Source of the DNA: Alphaproteobacteria bacterium
GTDB lineage: Bacteria; Pseudomonadota; Alphaproteobacteria; RS24
Direction of reading: 5' to 3'
Assembly: GCA_949498175.1 (NCBI GenBank)
Contig: CATDDF010000071.1
Span: 1 to 48,855, forward strand
Length of the DNA: 48,855 bases
Both the position numbers and the translations under genes were made by a program. Under the pieces are notes generated by a model. That model was not told where the DNA came from, searched no databases, and worked only from the letters and a program-made list of their open reading frames with translations. Below, one piece after another: positions 7,063 through 15,368 of this stretch. Numbering within the stretch: the first letter of the stretch is position 1; every line of letters starts with the position of its first letter.

Positions 7063-8715
7063 ATGTATCGTTATGACGAATTTGATCACAAGCTGGTGGC
7101 CGACCGCGTCAATCAATTTCGCGGCCAAGTCGCACGCCGGGTCTCGGGCGCGCTGAGCGAAGACCAGTTCAAGCCGCTGCGCCTGATGAACGGTGTTTAT
7201 CTGCAATTACACGCCTATATGCTACGCGTCGCCATTCCCTATGGCACGCTGCGCAGCGAGCAAATGCGCATGCTGGCACATATTGCCCGCAAATATGATC
7301 GCGGCTATGGCCATTTCACGACGCGACAAAACATTCAATATAATTGGCCGGCGCTGGATAAAATTCCTGACCTGTTGGACGAATTGGCGAGCGTTGAAAT
7401 GCACGCCATTCAAACCTCGGGCAATTGCATCCGAAATGTTACCTCTGACCAATATGCCGGCGCCATTGAGGGCGAGACGGAAGACCCGCGTATTGTCTCG
7501 GAAATCATCCGCCAATGGTCAACTTTCCACCCCGAATTCACTTATCTGCCACGCAAGTTCAAAATCGCCGTCACGGCGCATAAACATGACCGCGCCGCCA
7601 TCAAGCTGCACGATATCGGCATTGTGGTGAAACAAAATGACGCCGGTGAAATTGGTTATGAAGTGCATGTCGGCGGTGGTCAGGGCCGCACGCCTTTCGT
7701 CGCCAAAAAAATGACCGACTTTGTACCGAAAGCAAAGCTGCTCGCCTATTTGGAAGCGGTGATGCGCGTCTATAATATGCTTGGGCGGCGCGATAATTCC
7801 TACAAAGCGCGCATTAAAATTCTCGTCCACGAGACCGGCGAAGAAGAAATGCGCCGCGTGGTAGAAGAAGAGTTCGCCAAGATTGATGCCTCTAACATGC
7901 TTACCGTGCCGCAAGAAGAGATTGACCGCATCAGCGCCTATTTTGCGCCGCCTGCATTTGACTCGGCGCCTGCTGAGAGCGCGACCTTCGCGCAAGCGCA
8001 AGCCGATAATGCGGATTTTGCCCGCTTTGTGCGCGCCAATGTGGTGGCGCATAAACAAGACGGCTATGCCATTGTCAATATTTCATTGAAACCGATTGGC
8101 GGTGTGCCGGGTGACGCGACCGACGCGCAGATGGATGTGATTGCCGATTTGGCAGAGCGCTACAGCCATGATGAGGTGCGCGTGACGCATGAACAAAATC
8201 TCGTGCTGCCGCATGTCAAATTGGACGATGTAAAAACCGTCTATGACACGCTGGCGACGCATGATTTGGCGACCGCCAATCTTGGCCTCATATCAGACCA
8301 GATAGCCTGCCCGGGGCTTGATTATTGCAATCTCGCCAATGCCCGCTCCATTCCGCTGGCGCAAGAAATCTCCGAGCGCTTTGCCGATCTCGACCGGCAA
8401 TATGATATTGGTGAATTGAAAATCAAAATTTCCGGCTGCATCAATGCATGCGGCCACCATCATGTCGGCCATATCGGCATTTTGGGGGTCGATAAAAAAG
8501 GCACGGAGTTTTATCAAATCTCGCTGGGCGGCGCGGCGGACGAAAACGCTGCCATCGGCCAAATCACCGGCCGGGCCTTTACCGAAGAAGACATTGTTGA
8601 CGCGATTGAAACCTTGGTCACCACCTATACGGATTTGCGCGCTGACGGCGAACGCTTCATCGACACCTATAACCGCGTCGGCATGGCGCCGTTTAAGGAG
8701 CGCCTTTATGACTGA
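7063..8715 (+). CDS. cysI: Sulfite/nitrite reductase haemoprotein (assimilatory, CysI-like)
   Basis: A 550-residue sirohaem and [4Fe-4S] enzyme that carries out six-electron reduction, here most likely of sulfite to sulfide for cysteine synthesis. The cluster and sirohaem ligands are visible as Cys416 and Cys422 (ACPGLDYCNLANA) and Cys459 and Cys463 (SGCINACGHHHVGHIG). The N-terminal half-repeat begins near RLMNGVYLQLHAYMLRVAIP. Nitrite reductase is the alternative within this superfamily, but the flanking DUF2849 and DUF934 genes are the hallmark of the alphaproteobacterial sulfite reductase operon. No flavoprotein CysJ is adjacent, so the electron donor is probably ferredoxin or another reductase. 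The end overlaps the next gene by eight bases. Confidence 0.92.
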   Translation: MYRYDEFDHKLVADRVNQFRGQVARRVSGALSEDQFKPLRLMNGVYLQLHAYMLRVAIPYGTLRSEQMRMLAHIARKYDRGYGHFTTRQNIQYNWPALDKIPDLLDELASVEMHAIQTSGNCIRNVTSDQYAGAIEGETEDPRIVSEIIRQWSTFHPEFTYLPRKFKIAVTAHKHDRAAIKLHDIGIVVKQNDAGEIGYEVHVGGGQGRTPFVAKKMTDFVPKAKLLAYLEAVMRVYNMLGRRDNSYKARIKILVHETGEEEMRRVVEEEFAKIDASNMLTVPQEEIDRISAYFAPPAFDSAPAESATFAQAQADNADFARFVRANVVAHKQDGYAIVNISLKPIGGVPGDATDAQMDVIADLAERYSHDEVRVTHEQNLVLPHVKLDDVKTVYDTLATHDLATANLGLISDQIACPGLDYCNLANARSIPLAQEISERFADLDRQYDIGELKIKISGCINACGHHHVGHIGILGVDKKGTEFYQISLGGAADENAAIGQITGRAFTEEDIVDAIETLVTTYTDLRADGERFIDTYNRVGMAPFKERLYD

Positions 8716-9226
8716 TTACCACCTTGTCATTGACGGCGCGACGGCGGAAGAAAGCTGGACCTATCTGGATGATGAAGCGCCGCTGAGCGATGCGCCATCC
8801 ATCATCTCGCTGAGCCGCCTGAAAGACGAAGCCGACACACTGGCCGAGCACAGCGCGCCGCTTGGCGTTATTTTACGCGCCGACGGGCTCGGCAAAACCG
8901 ATCTCGGTGAAGATGTGCGCGAACTGGCGCCCTTTATCGACAGGCTGGCTCTGATTGCCATTCATTTTCCCGCCTATCGCAATGGCCGCGGCTATTCCGC
9001 CGCCCGTGTGCTGCGCGAAGAGTTTAATTTCACCGGTCAATTGCGCGCTACCGGCGATGTGCTTTATGACCAATGGGCGATGATGAATCGCTGCGGCATC
9101 AACGCATTTGAATTGGCGGCGGATATCGACCTCGCCACTTTCCAAACCGCTTTGGGCGAATTATCGGGCGCTTACCAACCGGCTGCTGACCAAAATCGCG
9201 GTGCCCTTTGGGCGCGCGGGAAGTAA
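8708..9226 (+). CDS. DUF934 family protein (sulfite reductase accessory)
   Basis: A 172-residue DUF934 protein, the standard third gene of alphaproteobacterial sulfite reductase operons, sometimes described as a probable oxidoreductase in sulfite reduction. The conserved core is visible: PLGVILRADGLGKTDLGEDV, the IHFPAYRNGRGYSAARVLRE block and GDVLYDQWAMMNRCGINAFE. The start ATG 8708 lies inside the 3' end of cysI; the open frame extends upstream to 8444 but only as antiregister cysI sequence. It ends directly against the stop codon of the convergent MscS gene with no spacer, so any terminator must lie inside coding DNA. Confidence 0.88.
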   Translation: MTDYHLVIDGATAEESWTYLDDEAPLSDAPSIISLSRLKDEADTLAEHSAPLGVILRADGLGKTDLGEDVRELAPFIDRLALIAIHFPAYRNGRGYSAARVLREEFNFTGQLRATGDVLYDQWAMMNRCGINAFELAADIDLATFQTALGELSGAYQPAADQNRGALWARGK

Positions 9227-10321
9227 TTATTCAACCTCGCCCTGTTCGACATAAATCGAGCGGCTGGGGAAAGCGAAACCGGCATTAGCCTCTTCGACAA
9301 TCTGTTTAATGGCCAGCGCCAAATCTTCTTTGGCCGACAACCAGTCATACCATCGGGTGGTTTCGGTGAAGCAATAGACCAGCATATCGATGGAACTGTC
9401 ATTAAAGCCGTCAATATGGACGATATTGGGCACTTCGTGGATTTCCGTGACAAAGCGCGGGTCGCTGTCGAGCCAGCTCAAAATACCGGCGCGAATGGTT
9501 TTCAGCTGTTCCGATGTGGTGCGATATTCCAGCCCGATAATCCATTTAATGCGCCGCCGCGTCATATTGGAATAATTGACCAGCGCATGGTCGGAGAACA
9601 TGTTGTTCGGCACCACCACCGGCACTTGGTCGAAGCGCCGCACACGGGTTGAGCGGAAGCCGATTTGCTCAATATTGCCTTCGACCACACCCTCGACTTC
9701 AATCCAATCGCCCAGCGCAAAGCGGCGCTCAATCAATATGGAAACCCCGCCCAGCAGGTTTTTGAACAAATCTTGCGCGCCCAGCGCCACGGCCACGCCG
9801 AACAAACCAAAGCCGGCAATAATCGGGCCTATTTGAATGCCCCAAATTTGCAGAATTGTTGCCGCACCGGTCAGCACAATACCCCAGCGCAACAGCGTCA
9901 GCAGCCAACCGACAATTTCCGGCGACAACATATCTTCAACGCGCTTTAAGGCCATTCCGGCCGGCGTGCTGGCCGCATAAAATGACCAGAAAATACCGAT
10001 GGCAATCAATGAGCGCATCACCTTATCGGCCAATTCTTCGGCGAGACCGTTCAGCGGCAGGACTTCAAGGGCAAAGAACACACCCAAAATAAGGAAAAAG
10101 AATTTAATCGGCCGTTCCAGCGCCTCGCGCAGCAAATCATCTATTTCGGTTTGGGTGCGTTTGGTCAGCCGCTCCAAGCCGCCCAATACGAAACGGGTAA
10201 ACAGGCCGCGCAATATGGCGAACAGCAAAAACACGCCAAGCGCCGTCAGCAATTCAGCCGGACTGACACCAAATGTGCTGTCAGCCCAAACCTCGCGCAC
10301 CAAAGCAATAAACTCGTCCAT
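9227..10321 (-). CDS. MscS-family mechanosensitive ion channel
   Basis: A 364-residue inner-membrane channel that opens under membrane tension to release solutes on osmotic downshock. Predicted: an N-terminal helix (about 20-40), further helices, and the pore-lining Gly/Ala-rich helix IIAGFGLFGVAVALGAQDLFKN, followed by the cytoplasmic beta domain with LGDWIEVEGVVEGNIEQIGF and VVVPNNMFSDHALVNYS. All are standard MscS features. The start at 10321 is chosen because ATG overlaps the DUF1491 stop in ATGA; GTG 10330 would add three residues. The gene is convergent with DUF934 and directly abuts it. Confidence 0.93.
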   Translation of the reverse strand: MDEFIALVREVWADSTFGVSPAELLTALGVFLLFAILRGLFTRFVLGGLERLTKRTQTEIDDLLREALERPIKFFFLILGVFFALEVLPLNGLAEELADKVMRSLIAIGIFWSFYAASTPAGMALKRVEDMLSPEIVGWLLTLLRWGIVLTGAATILQIWGIQIGPIIAGFGLFGVAVALGAQDLFKNLLGGVSILIERRFALGDWIEVEGVVEGNIEQIGFRSTRVRRFDQVPVVVPNNMFSDHALVNYSNMTRRRIKWIIGLEYRTTSEQLKTIRAGILSWLDSDPRFVTEIHEVPNIVHIDGFNDSSIDMLVYCFTETTRWYDWLSAKEDLALAIKQIVEEANAGFAFPSRSIYVEQGEVE

Positions 10322-10665
10322 CAATCCCACTCGCCTTCTATGCGCCCTTCCAGAAAATGCCGACCTTTGGCATCTTCAATATCGACCACCCAAAGGTCCG
10401 GGTCGCGTTGCATTTCTCGTTTAATCAACGCATCGCTCTCGGCCTCATCGCTGCCCGGAGGCAGAATCACGCGGAAACTTTGCGCCCCCTCCATATCGGT
10501 AAACATATTCAGCACACCTACCGTGCCGTCAAGCCGATTGATGCGCACATAAATGCCGCCGGCATCCTTATCGCCGCGCGCCAAAACATAGGCCGCACTC
10601 ATAGCCGCCTGCACGCGGCGCACCAGTGCTTGCACATAAAGTTCGGATTTCAGACGCAGATTCAT
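10321..10665 (-). CDS. DUF1491 family protein
   Basis: A 114-residue small cytosolic protein of the alphaproteobacterial DUF1491 family, function unknown. The N-terminal LKSELYVQALVRRVQAAM block, then ARGDKDAGGIYVRINRLDG and the C-terminal DLWVVDIEDAKGRHFLEG are typical. It is translationally coupled to mscS by an ATGA overlap and divergent from sufE across about 70 bases. In related genomes DUF1491 genes are often near cell-wall or Fe-S genes, but nothing here gives a specific role. Confidence 0.85.
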   Translation of the reverse strand: MNLRLKSELYVQALVRRVQAAMSAAYVLARGDKDAGGIYVRINRLDGTVGVLNMFTDMEGAQSFRVILPPGSDEAESDALIKREMQRDPDLWVVDIEDAKGRHFLEGRIEGEWD

Positions 10666-10683
10666 GAAATCAAATTACCATGT

Positions 10684-10712
10684 TTGCCATTATCGGCAAT
10701 CGCACCTATTTT
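10684..10712 (+). promoter_or_regulatory. Candidate sigma-70 promoter of sufE
   Basis: TTGCCA, a 17-base spacer, then TATTTT, placed between the divergent DUF1491 and sufE genes. Transcription would start near 10719, leaving room for the AGGAGG ribosome site before ATG 10735. The TTGC-type -35 box recurs at several genes in this window. Confidence 0.45.
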
Positions 10713-10734
10713 CTCACACATATAGGAGGCGCAT

Positions 10735-11142
10735 ATGTCGCTGCAAACATTGATGGATGATTTCGCCCTGTTCGACGATTGGGAGGAGCGGTATCGCTAT
10801 ATTATTGAACTGGGCAATGGGCTGAAGCCGCTTTCCGAGGCAGAGCATAATGATGCCAATAAGGTGCAGGGCTGTGTCAGCCAGGTCTGGCTGGTCAATG
10901 ACCGCAACGGCGATGCCATTAGTTTTCGTGGCGACAGCGATGCCCATATTGTACGCGGCTTGGTGGCCATTCTGCTTAATCTCTATGATGGTAAATCAGC
11001 GCAAGAAATTGCCGCCTATGATGCCGAAAGCGCCTTTCAGCAATTGGGGCTGGGCGAGCATTTGACACCGCAGCGCTCAAACGGCTTCTACGCCATGGTC
11101 CAGCGCATTCGAAATGATGCCGCAGCGGCCATGGGGCAATAA
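10735..11142 (+). CDS. sufE: SufE cysteine desulfuration protein
   Basis: A 135-residue SufE. It accepts persulfide sulfur from the cysteine desulfurase SufS and passes it to the SufBCD scaffold in Fe-S cluster assembly. The active cysteine is Cys47 in the conserved VQGCVSQVWL motif; the family C-terminus reads QRSNGFYAMVQRIRNDAAAA. The start has an ideal AGGAGG site. The gene stands apart from any suf operon here, as is common for alphaproteobacterial sufE. A diverged copy of its last 21 codons lies 148 bases downstream. Confidence 0.95.
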   Translation: MSLQTLMDDFALFDDWEERYRYIIELGNGLKPLSEAEHNDANKVQGCVSQVWLVNDRNGDAISFRGDSDAHIVRGLVAILLNLYDGKSAQEIAAYDAESAFQQLGLGEHLTPQRSNGFYAMVQRIRNDAAAAMGQ

Positions 11143-11157
11143 AACAGAACACACGAT

Positions 11158-11178
11158 AACGGGGCTTCGCCCCCCGTT
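11158..11178 (+). terminator. Hairpin after sufE
   Basis: AACGGGG pairs with CCCCGTT around a seven-base loop, just after the sufE stop. The stem is GC-rich but only three T follow, so it is a weak intrinsic terminator or an RNA-stabilising hairpin. Confidence 0.45.
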
Positions 11179-11227
11179 TGCGGAAGGCGCACTACATCTC
11201 GCTAGCGCTCGATAAGTGCTTTTACCG

Positions 11228-11290
11228 AACGGCTTTTACGCCATGGTTCAGCGTATCCGAAACGATGCAGCGGCAGCGCTGGCGGATTGA
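11228..11290 (+). pseudogene. Leftover 3' end of a second sufE
   Basis: Read in the sufE direction this stretch translates NGFYAMVQRIRNDAAAALAD and then TGA. The first 17 residues equal the C-terminus of the intact sufE (11080-11142), yet about ten of the 17 codons differ only at synonymous third positions. So the copy diverged while under protein-level selection, as expected of the tail of a separate functional allele and not of a recent duplication. No start or other sufE sequence precedes it. It overlaps the 3' end of the DUF6456 gene on the other strand. Confidence 0.8.
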
Positions 11291-12000
11291 TAGCCGTAAT
11301 GCACCGATAAGCGCATCAAAGCCAATTTCAGCATGATTTTGGCCGAGCGGCGCGGCAGCGCATATTTCTTCTCCGTCGCCTCCAGCCCGCTTTCAAGGCA
11401 ACACACATCCACCGCCATATCGGCAAGACCGGGGCCGATATAAGCAAGCGCCTGCGCCATGCGTTTTTGCGCATCCAAAACCCCTTGCGGAATATCATCA
11501 GCCTTGTTTGACGCGCTGCCATCGACATAAACAGGCCGCGACCAATCCATTGTCTGATGCGCCTCGCGCCGAGCGCGGTGAAAATCATCATGCAGGCGTT
11601 CACCCGCTTGCAATTCCATATCATTCAGACCGAATGCCTTGCTGCGACCGCGCGCCTGCAACCATTGCAAAGGCGTGCTCGCCAAATGTCGCGGCACGCC
11701 TTCGTGATCCGCCGCATTATCCAAATGATGTTGGGCGATGAAGTCGCCGCCCAAATGGCGGCGCAAATGGGCGCGCCCGACAGCACTCACCTCATAATCA
11801 TCACCATCGCGTTTAAGAAAATCTGCCTTCAACCAATCGACAAATTCAGCGCGATCAATGCGCGCAAGCTTTTTATCGCTTTTCCCTCGACGAATAAGGA
11901 CAAAATCTTCGTCTGCGCCTTCCTCTTCAATCAGCCTGGCGTGAGGCTGAAGCAGTTTTTTACCCAATTGGCGAAAGCGCTTTTCACTTTTTGTCATCAT
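11248..12000 (-). CDS. DUF6456 domain protein, probable DNA-binding regulator
   Basis: A 250-residue protein. Residues about 10-100 could form a winged-helix-like region (VDWLKADFLKRDGDDYEVSA), and the C-terminal part matches DUF6456 (ERLHDDFHRARREAHQTMDW, then DVCCLESGLEATEKKYALP and LKLALMRLSVHYG). The family pairs in Alphaproteobacteria with small DnaA-C-domain proteins, as here: the gene upstream overlaps it by 17 bases. The start at 12000 follows GGGAG by seven bases. The last dozen residues (after HYGY) are encoded by DNA antisense to the sufE leftover, so the natural C-terminus has been replaced. Function is unknown; a regulatory role is inference. Confidence 0.72.
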   Translation of the reverse strand: MMTKSEKRFRQLGKKLLQPHARLIEEEGADEDFVLIRRGKSDKKLARIDRAEFVDWLKADFLKRDGDDYEVSAVGRAHLRRHLGGDFIAQHHLDNAADHEGVPRHLASTPLQWLQARGRSKAFGLNDMELQAGERLHDDFHRARREAHQTMDWSRPVYVDGSASNKADDIPQGVLDAQKRMAQALAYIGPGLADMAVDVCCLESGLEATEKKYALPRRSAKIMLKLALMRLSVHYGYQSASAAAASFRIR

Positions 12001-12391
12001 TGGCGCACTCCCAACTGGCATCAAAAAATTCCTGCAAAGCAAGCTCGGCAAAATGCAAAGGGCGGTCATAATGCGGCAGGTCGCGCAGATCTTCGACGCG
12101 ATGGCAGCCATGCGCGATACTGGTGCGGTCGCGCGCCGCCATTTTGCTGATATCAGTAAAATTAATGCCGAACACGACATGCGCCAGATAATTTGCAATA
12201 TGACGCGCATCGGATAAATGCTTGCTGCCACGATTATGGGTCAGCAGAAATTCAGGTTTAGTGCGATGCGCCGAGGCCATATAGGAGAGCACCAAATTAT
12301 ATTGCGCCCGCCGTCGCAAAATCTCTTTCGCTTCGGTTTTGTGACCTTGATGGAATTTGTGAACCTGCTTGGACGCTTTGGCGACGGGCAT
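11984..12391 (-). CDS. Small protein with DnaA-type C-terminal DNA-binding domain
   Basis: A 135-residue protein whose C-terminal half resembles domain IV of DnaA: the stretch SDARHIANYLAHVVFGINFT, then DISKMAARDRTSIAHGCHRV, is the helix-turn-helix plus the signature helix that reads DnaA boxes. It lacks the AAA+ ATPase, so it is not an initiator; such short proteins could act as regulators at DnaA-box-like sites. The start at 12391 is chosen because AAGAGG lies seven bases before it; ATG 12412 is the alternative. It forms an operon with the DUF6456 gene. The 189 bases to the divergent MarR-like gene are AT-rich and probably hold both promoters, but no clear box stands out. Confidence 0.75.
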   Translation of the reverse strand: MPVAKASKQVHKFHQGHKTEAKEILRRRAQYNLVLSYMASAHRTKPEFLLTHNRGSKHLSDARHIANYLAHVVFGINFTDISKMAARDRTSIAHGCHRVEDLRDLPHYDRPLHFAELALQEFFDASWECANDDKK

Positions 12392-12580
12392 TACAAACCT
12401 CTTTTTACCCATTATCAATCGCTTGTCGGTCGCGTTCACATCTCCCAAAAAGCTTAACAAGAACAATAAGATAATTAAGTAAGCGCAAAAAATGAAGCAT
12501 GAATTTAGAAAACTGCGCTTGATGAAAATAATTTTTCGGCTAATCTCTTTTTACAAAGAAGAACAAAAAGGATTTTTCAA

Positions 12581-13057
12581 ATGGCACGACGCCAAAACCA
12601 TAAATTGACTGAGAAAGCGGCTCGTGATTTGGACGATGCATTCACCCTGCCCGAACAAATTACCACGCCGATTCACGGTTTGGAAAAAGACGGCCATGAT
12701 TTCGTCAATGCGCTTTTGCTCAGCTATCGCTTCGGCAATGATATTTTCGACACGCCAACCCCGCATCATGAGGATTGGATTATGCTGTTTGCCATACTGA
12801 CCAATGAGGCGGCCGGACGCGCGACCGTGACCAAAAATATTGTCGAAATTACCGGTCGCGCTTATGGCACGGTGCGCTCCTCACTGCACCGTTTTGAAGA
12901 GCTTGGCTATATTGAGCCGAACCAGCGCATCGGACGGTCTGACCTATATGTACCGACCGAAAAAATGAAAAAAATGGTCAATGATTCGGCCCGCAATTTT
13001 TGGGACCGCATCGGTCATTCGCGCCGCGCACGCAGCCGCGCCAAAAACATCGCCTGA
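12581..13057 (+). CDS. MarR-like winged-helix transcription regulator
   Basis: A 158-residue protein with a central winged-helix domain: WIMLFAILTNEAAGRATVTK, then the recognition region VEITGRAYGTVRSSLHRFEE and wing LGYIEPNQRIGRSDLYVPTE. The C-terminal tail is basic (RRARSRAKN). It is of MarR type by layout, but no ligand-binding helices are obvious, so it may respond to its DNA partner or to a protein. A good ribosome site (AAAAGGA) precedes the start. It is divergent from the DnaA-C/DUF6456 pair, whose promoter it might control. Targets unknown. Confidence 0.75.
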   Translation: MARRQNHKLTEKAARDLDDAFTLPEQITTPIHGLEKDGHDFVNALLLSYRFGNDIFDTPTPHHEDWIMLFAILTNEAAGRATVTKNIVEITGRAYGTVRSSLHRFEELGYIEPNQRIGRSDLYVPTEKMKKMVNDSARNFWDRIGHSRRARSRAKNIA

Positions 13058-13123
13058 CAAAAAAGCTTTTGCTATCGGTCATAAACGGCTTATGTAGGCA
13101 GCACTTGCGGCTTGGGAGTTTCA

Positions 13124-14371
13124 ATGTCTGTCGGACAACATCAATCGCCACATCAAGCGACACCGCGCTGGGGCATTAACCCGATGCTGCCTTATCTCGG
13201 CGGCATAGCGACGTGGTTTCTTGCCAATGGATTGCAATTTGTCATGATACCGACTTTGGTCATCATCACTTTGGGCGGCACGGCGGGCGACTTGGCAGCG
13301 GCGCAAGTCGCGCTGGCCTTGCCGCAGGTTTTCCTGATGATGCTTGCCGGTTCACTGGCCGATAAGAGCGACAGCCGCGCGATTTTGCTCTGGGTCAATT
13401 TACTGGCCACCATACCGCCCATCGCTTTGGGCTGGCTGACTTTTTCCGGCCAATTACAATATTGGCATATCATTATTTTCGGTCTGGCCATGAGCGCCAG
13501 CTTCGCCTTTATGGTGCCGACCCGTGATGCGCTTTTATCGCGCGTCGCCACGGGCAATATCCAAAACGCCGTCATGCTGGCCTTGATTGCGCAATTTGCG
13601 GCGCAATTATTGGGTTATATTTTGGCCGGTGCGGCCGCGCCTTTGGCCGGTCCATGGGCGCTATTGGCCATGCAGAGTATTGCCCTGCTCATCGGATTTT
13701 TGCTGACCCTTGCCCTTCCCGATTTCCCGCCCGTACCGTCACAAGATGAAGGGGCAAGCGGATGGCAAGCCGGTTTTTCAATCGTCTGGAAATCTTCTGT
13801 CATGCGGCCGGTCATTTTATCTTCCATTGGTACCGGTATTTTCTTTATCGGCATTTTCATGGTCACCCTGCCGCTTATCGTCACAGATATTTTCGGCGGC
13901 GGGCAATTGGAAATCTCCATTCTCAATTTCACCTTTTGGGGCGGTACGATTGTATCAACCGTTACCATGATGGCGCGCCGACCTGTCGAACGGCGCGGGC
14001 GTGCCATGGTCGGGGCGCTCATTGTCGGCTGTTTCGCTTTAATGCTGGTGCCGCTTGCCCCGAGTTTCTCGGCCGTATGCGCCATTGCCGGGCTTTGGGG
14101 TTTGGCAGCCGGTGTCAATATGACTATGGCGCGAACCATTGTTCAGGTTGAAGCACCGGCAGATGCGCGCGGTCGCGTTTTGGCTTTTTACAGTCTCGGC
14201 TTTATGGGCTCAGCGCCGGTCGGTGCCACGTTAAGCGGTATCGTAACCGAACTTATCGGCCCCTTGGCCACAACTTTTATGTGTGCCGCAAGCATGCTGG
14301 TTTTGGTCAGCGTGCTGATTGCCACCACACCGGTTTGGCGCATTATGCGGCACGAGGACGAACCGCAATAA
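13124..14371 (+). CDS. MFS transporter, MFS_3/EntS-like
   Basis: A 415-residue major facilitator with about 12 predicted helices, in the MFS_3 group that includes the enterobactin exporter EntS. The loop 2-3 motif reads GSLADKSDSRAILLWVN, and a similar RRPVERRGRAMVGAL loop starts the second half. Such proteins export siderophores, drugs or other small molecules by proton antiport; the substrate is not visible. The start at 13124 has GGGAG in front; a TTG at 13112 would add four residues. It is a single gene, convergent with the enoyl-CoA hydratase gene two bases away. Confidence 0.9.
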   Translation: MSVGQHQSPHQATPRWGINPMLPYLGGIATWFLANGLQFVMIPTLVIITLGGTAGDLAAAQVALALPQVFLMMLAGSLADKSDSRAILLWVNLLATIPPIALGWLTFSGQLQYWHIIIFGLAMSASFAFMVPTRDALLSRVATGNIQNAVMLALIAQFAAQLLGYILAGAAAPLAGPWALLAMQSIALLIGFLLTLALPDFPPVPSQDEGASGWQAGFSIVWKSSVMRPVILSSIGTGIFFIGIFMVTLPLIVTDIFGGGQLEISILNFTFWGGTIVSTVTMMARRPVERRGRAMVGALIVGCFALMLVPLAPSFSAVCAIAGLWGLAAGVNMTMARTIVQVEAPADARGRVLAFYSLGFMGSAPVGATLSGIVTELIGPLATTFMCAASMLVLVSVLIATTPVWRIMRHEDEPQ

Positions 14372-14373
14372 CG

Positions 14374-15285
14374 TCACGAGAATTTTCGGTCATCCCACCA
14401 AGGATAAAATCCCGGCATATCGCTGCTCGGTTTATCGGCAAAATCCGGCGCACGTTTTTCAAGAAACGACACCACACCCTCTTTCGCATCAGACTGACGC
14501 CCGCGCCCGAAAATCGCCTTGCTGTCGACTTTATGCGCTTCCATTGGGTGGTCGGCTCCCATCATGCGCCACAGCATTTGCCGCGTCATTGCAACGGAAA
14601 CCGGTGAACTCATTTCGGTCATTTGCAACGCCAGTTCTTTGGCCCGCGCCATCAACTCGGCTTGCGGCACAATCTCACTGATAAGACCGCCGCGCAGAGC
14701 TTCTTCTGCACCGAACACTTCGCCCGAATAGCACCATTGCAAGGCTTGTGAAATGCCGACAATGCGCGGCAAAAACCAGCTCGAACAGGCTTCGGGCACA
14801 ATGCCGCGACGGGCAAAGACAAAGCCGAAACGGGCATTGTCAGAGGCGATGCGCACATCCATCGGTAATTGCATCGTCACCCCGACACCGACGGCTGCGC
14901 CGTTAATCGCACCAATGACCGGCTTAATGCTCTCATAAATGCGCAAAGTCACTATGCCGCCGCCATCACGAATATTTTCGCTCGACCAGTTTATCTCGCC
15001 TTCATCTGAAACGACCTCATTTTTCTTGCCGCCATCACTGCGCTCGGCATAGTCAAAAGTCTTGTCGCCTTGCGATAAATCAGCCCCGGCACAAAAGGCC
15101 CGCTCGCCATCACCGGTCATGATAATGGCGCGCACCGCATCATCATTATCGGCTTTATCAAACGCATCAATAATTTCATGCATCATGCGACCGGTAAATG
15201 CGTTCATTGCATCGGGACGGCACAGGGTCAGCACCATAATGCCGTTTTCATCTATTTCGGTTTTAATCTGCTCATAATCGCTCAT
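14374..15285 (-). CDS. Enoyl-CoA hydratase/isomerase family protein
   Basis: A 303-residue crotonase-fold enzyme, somewhat longer than the usual 260. The oxyanion-hole loops are visible as ERAFCAGADLSQ and INGAAVGVGVTMQLPMD, and a catalytic glutamate is likely in RRGIVPEACSSW. A C-terminal extension ends PGFYPWWDDRKFS. It should act on an acyl-CoA thioester, probably hydrating or isomerising a double bond. It is divergent from an acyl-CoA synthetase and a MaoC hydratase, so it likely serves the same fatty or carboxylic acid pathway. Exact substrate is open. Confidence 0.92.
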   Translation of the reverse strand: MSDYEQIKTEIDENGIMVLTLCRPDAMNAFTGRMMHEIIDAFDKADNDDAVRAIIMTGDGERAFCAGADLSQGDKTFDYAERSDGGKKNEVVSDEGEINWSSENIRDGGGIVTLRIYESIKPVIGAINGAAVGVGVTMQLPMDVRIASDNARFGFVFARRGIVPEACSSWFLPRIVGISQALQWCYSGEVFGAEEALRGGLISEIVPQAELMARAKELALQMTEMSSPVSVAMTRQMLWRMMGADHPMEAHKVDSKAIFGRGRQSDAKEGVVSFLEKRAPDFADKPSSDMPGFYPWWDDRKFS

Positions 15286-15309
15286 CGGCCTACCTCCCTA
15301 AGCTCGCTC

Positions 15310-15337
15310 TTGCCGAAAGCTTCCATATCTTTATAGT
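15310..15337 (+). promoter_or_regulatory. Candidate sigma-70 promoter of the acyl-CoA synthetase gene
   Basis: TTGCCG, a 16-base spacer and TATAGT, followed by a short leader and a GGGAGG ribosome site before ATG 15369. It lies in the divergent gap with the enoyl-CoA hydratase gene. Confidence 0.45.
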
Positions 15338-15368
15338 TTTTTGCAAGAGGACATTTTGGGAGGTTAAA

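Noticed and set aside
13059-13070. AAAAAAGCTTTT palindrome after the MarR-like gene as a terminator
   Set aside because: The stem is short and AT-only around a GC pair, with no proper loop, so it would not form a stable hairpin.
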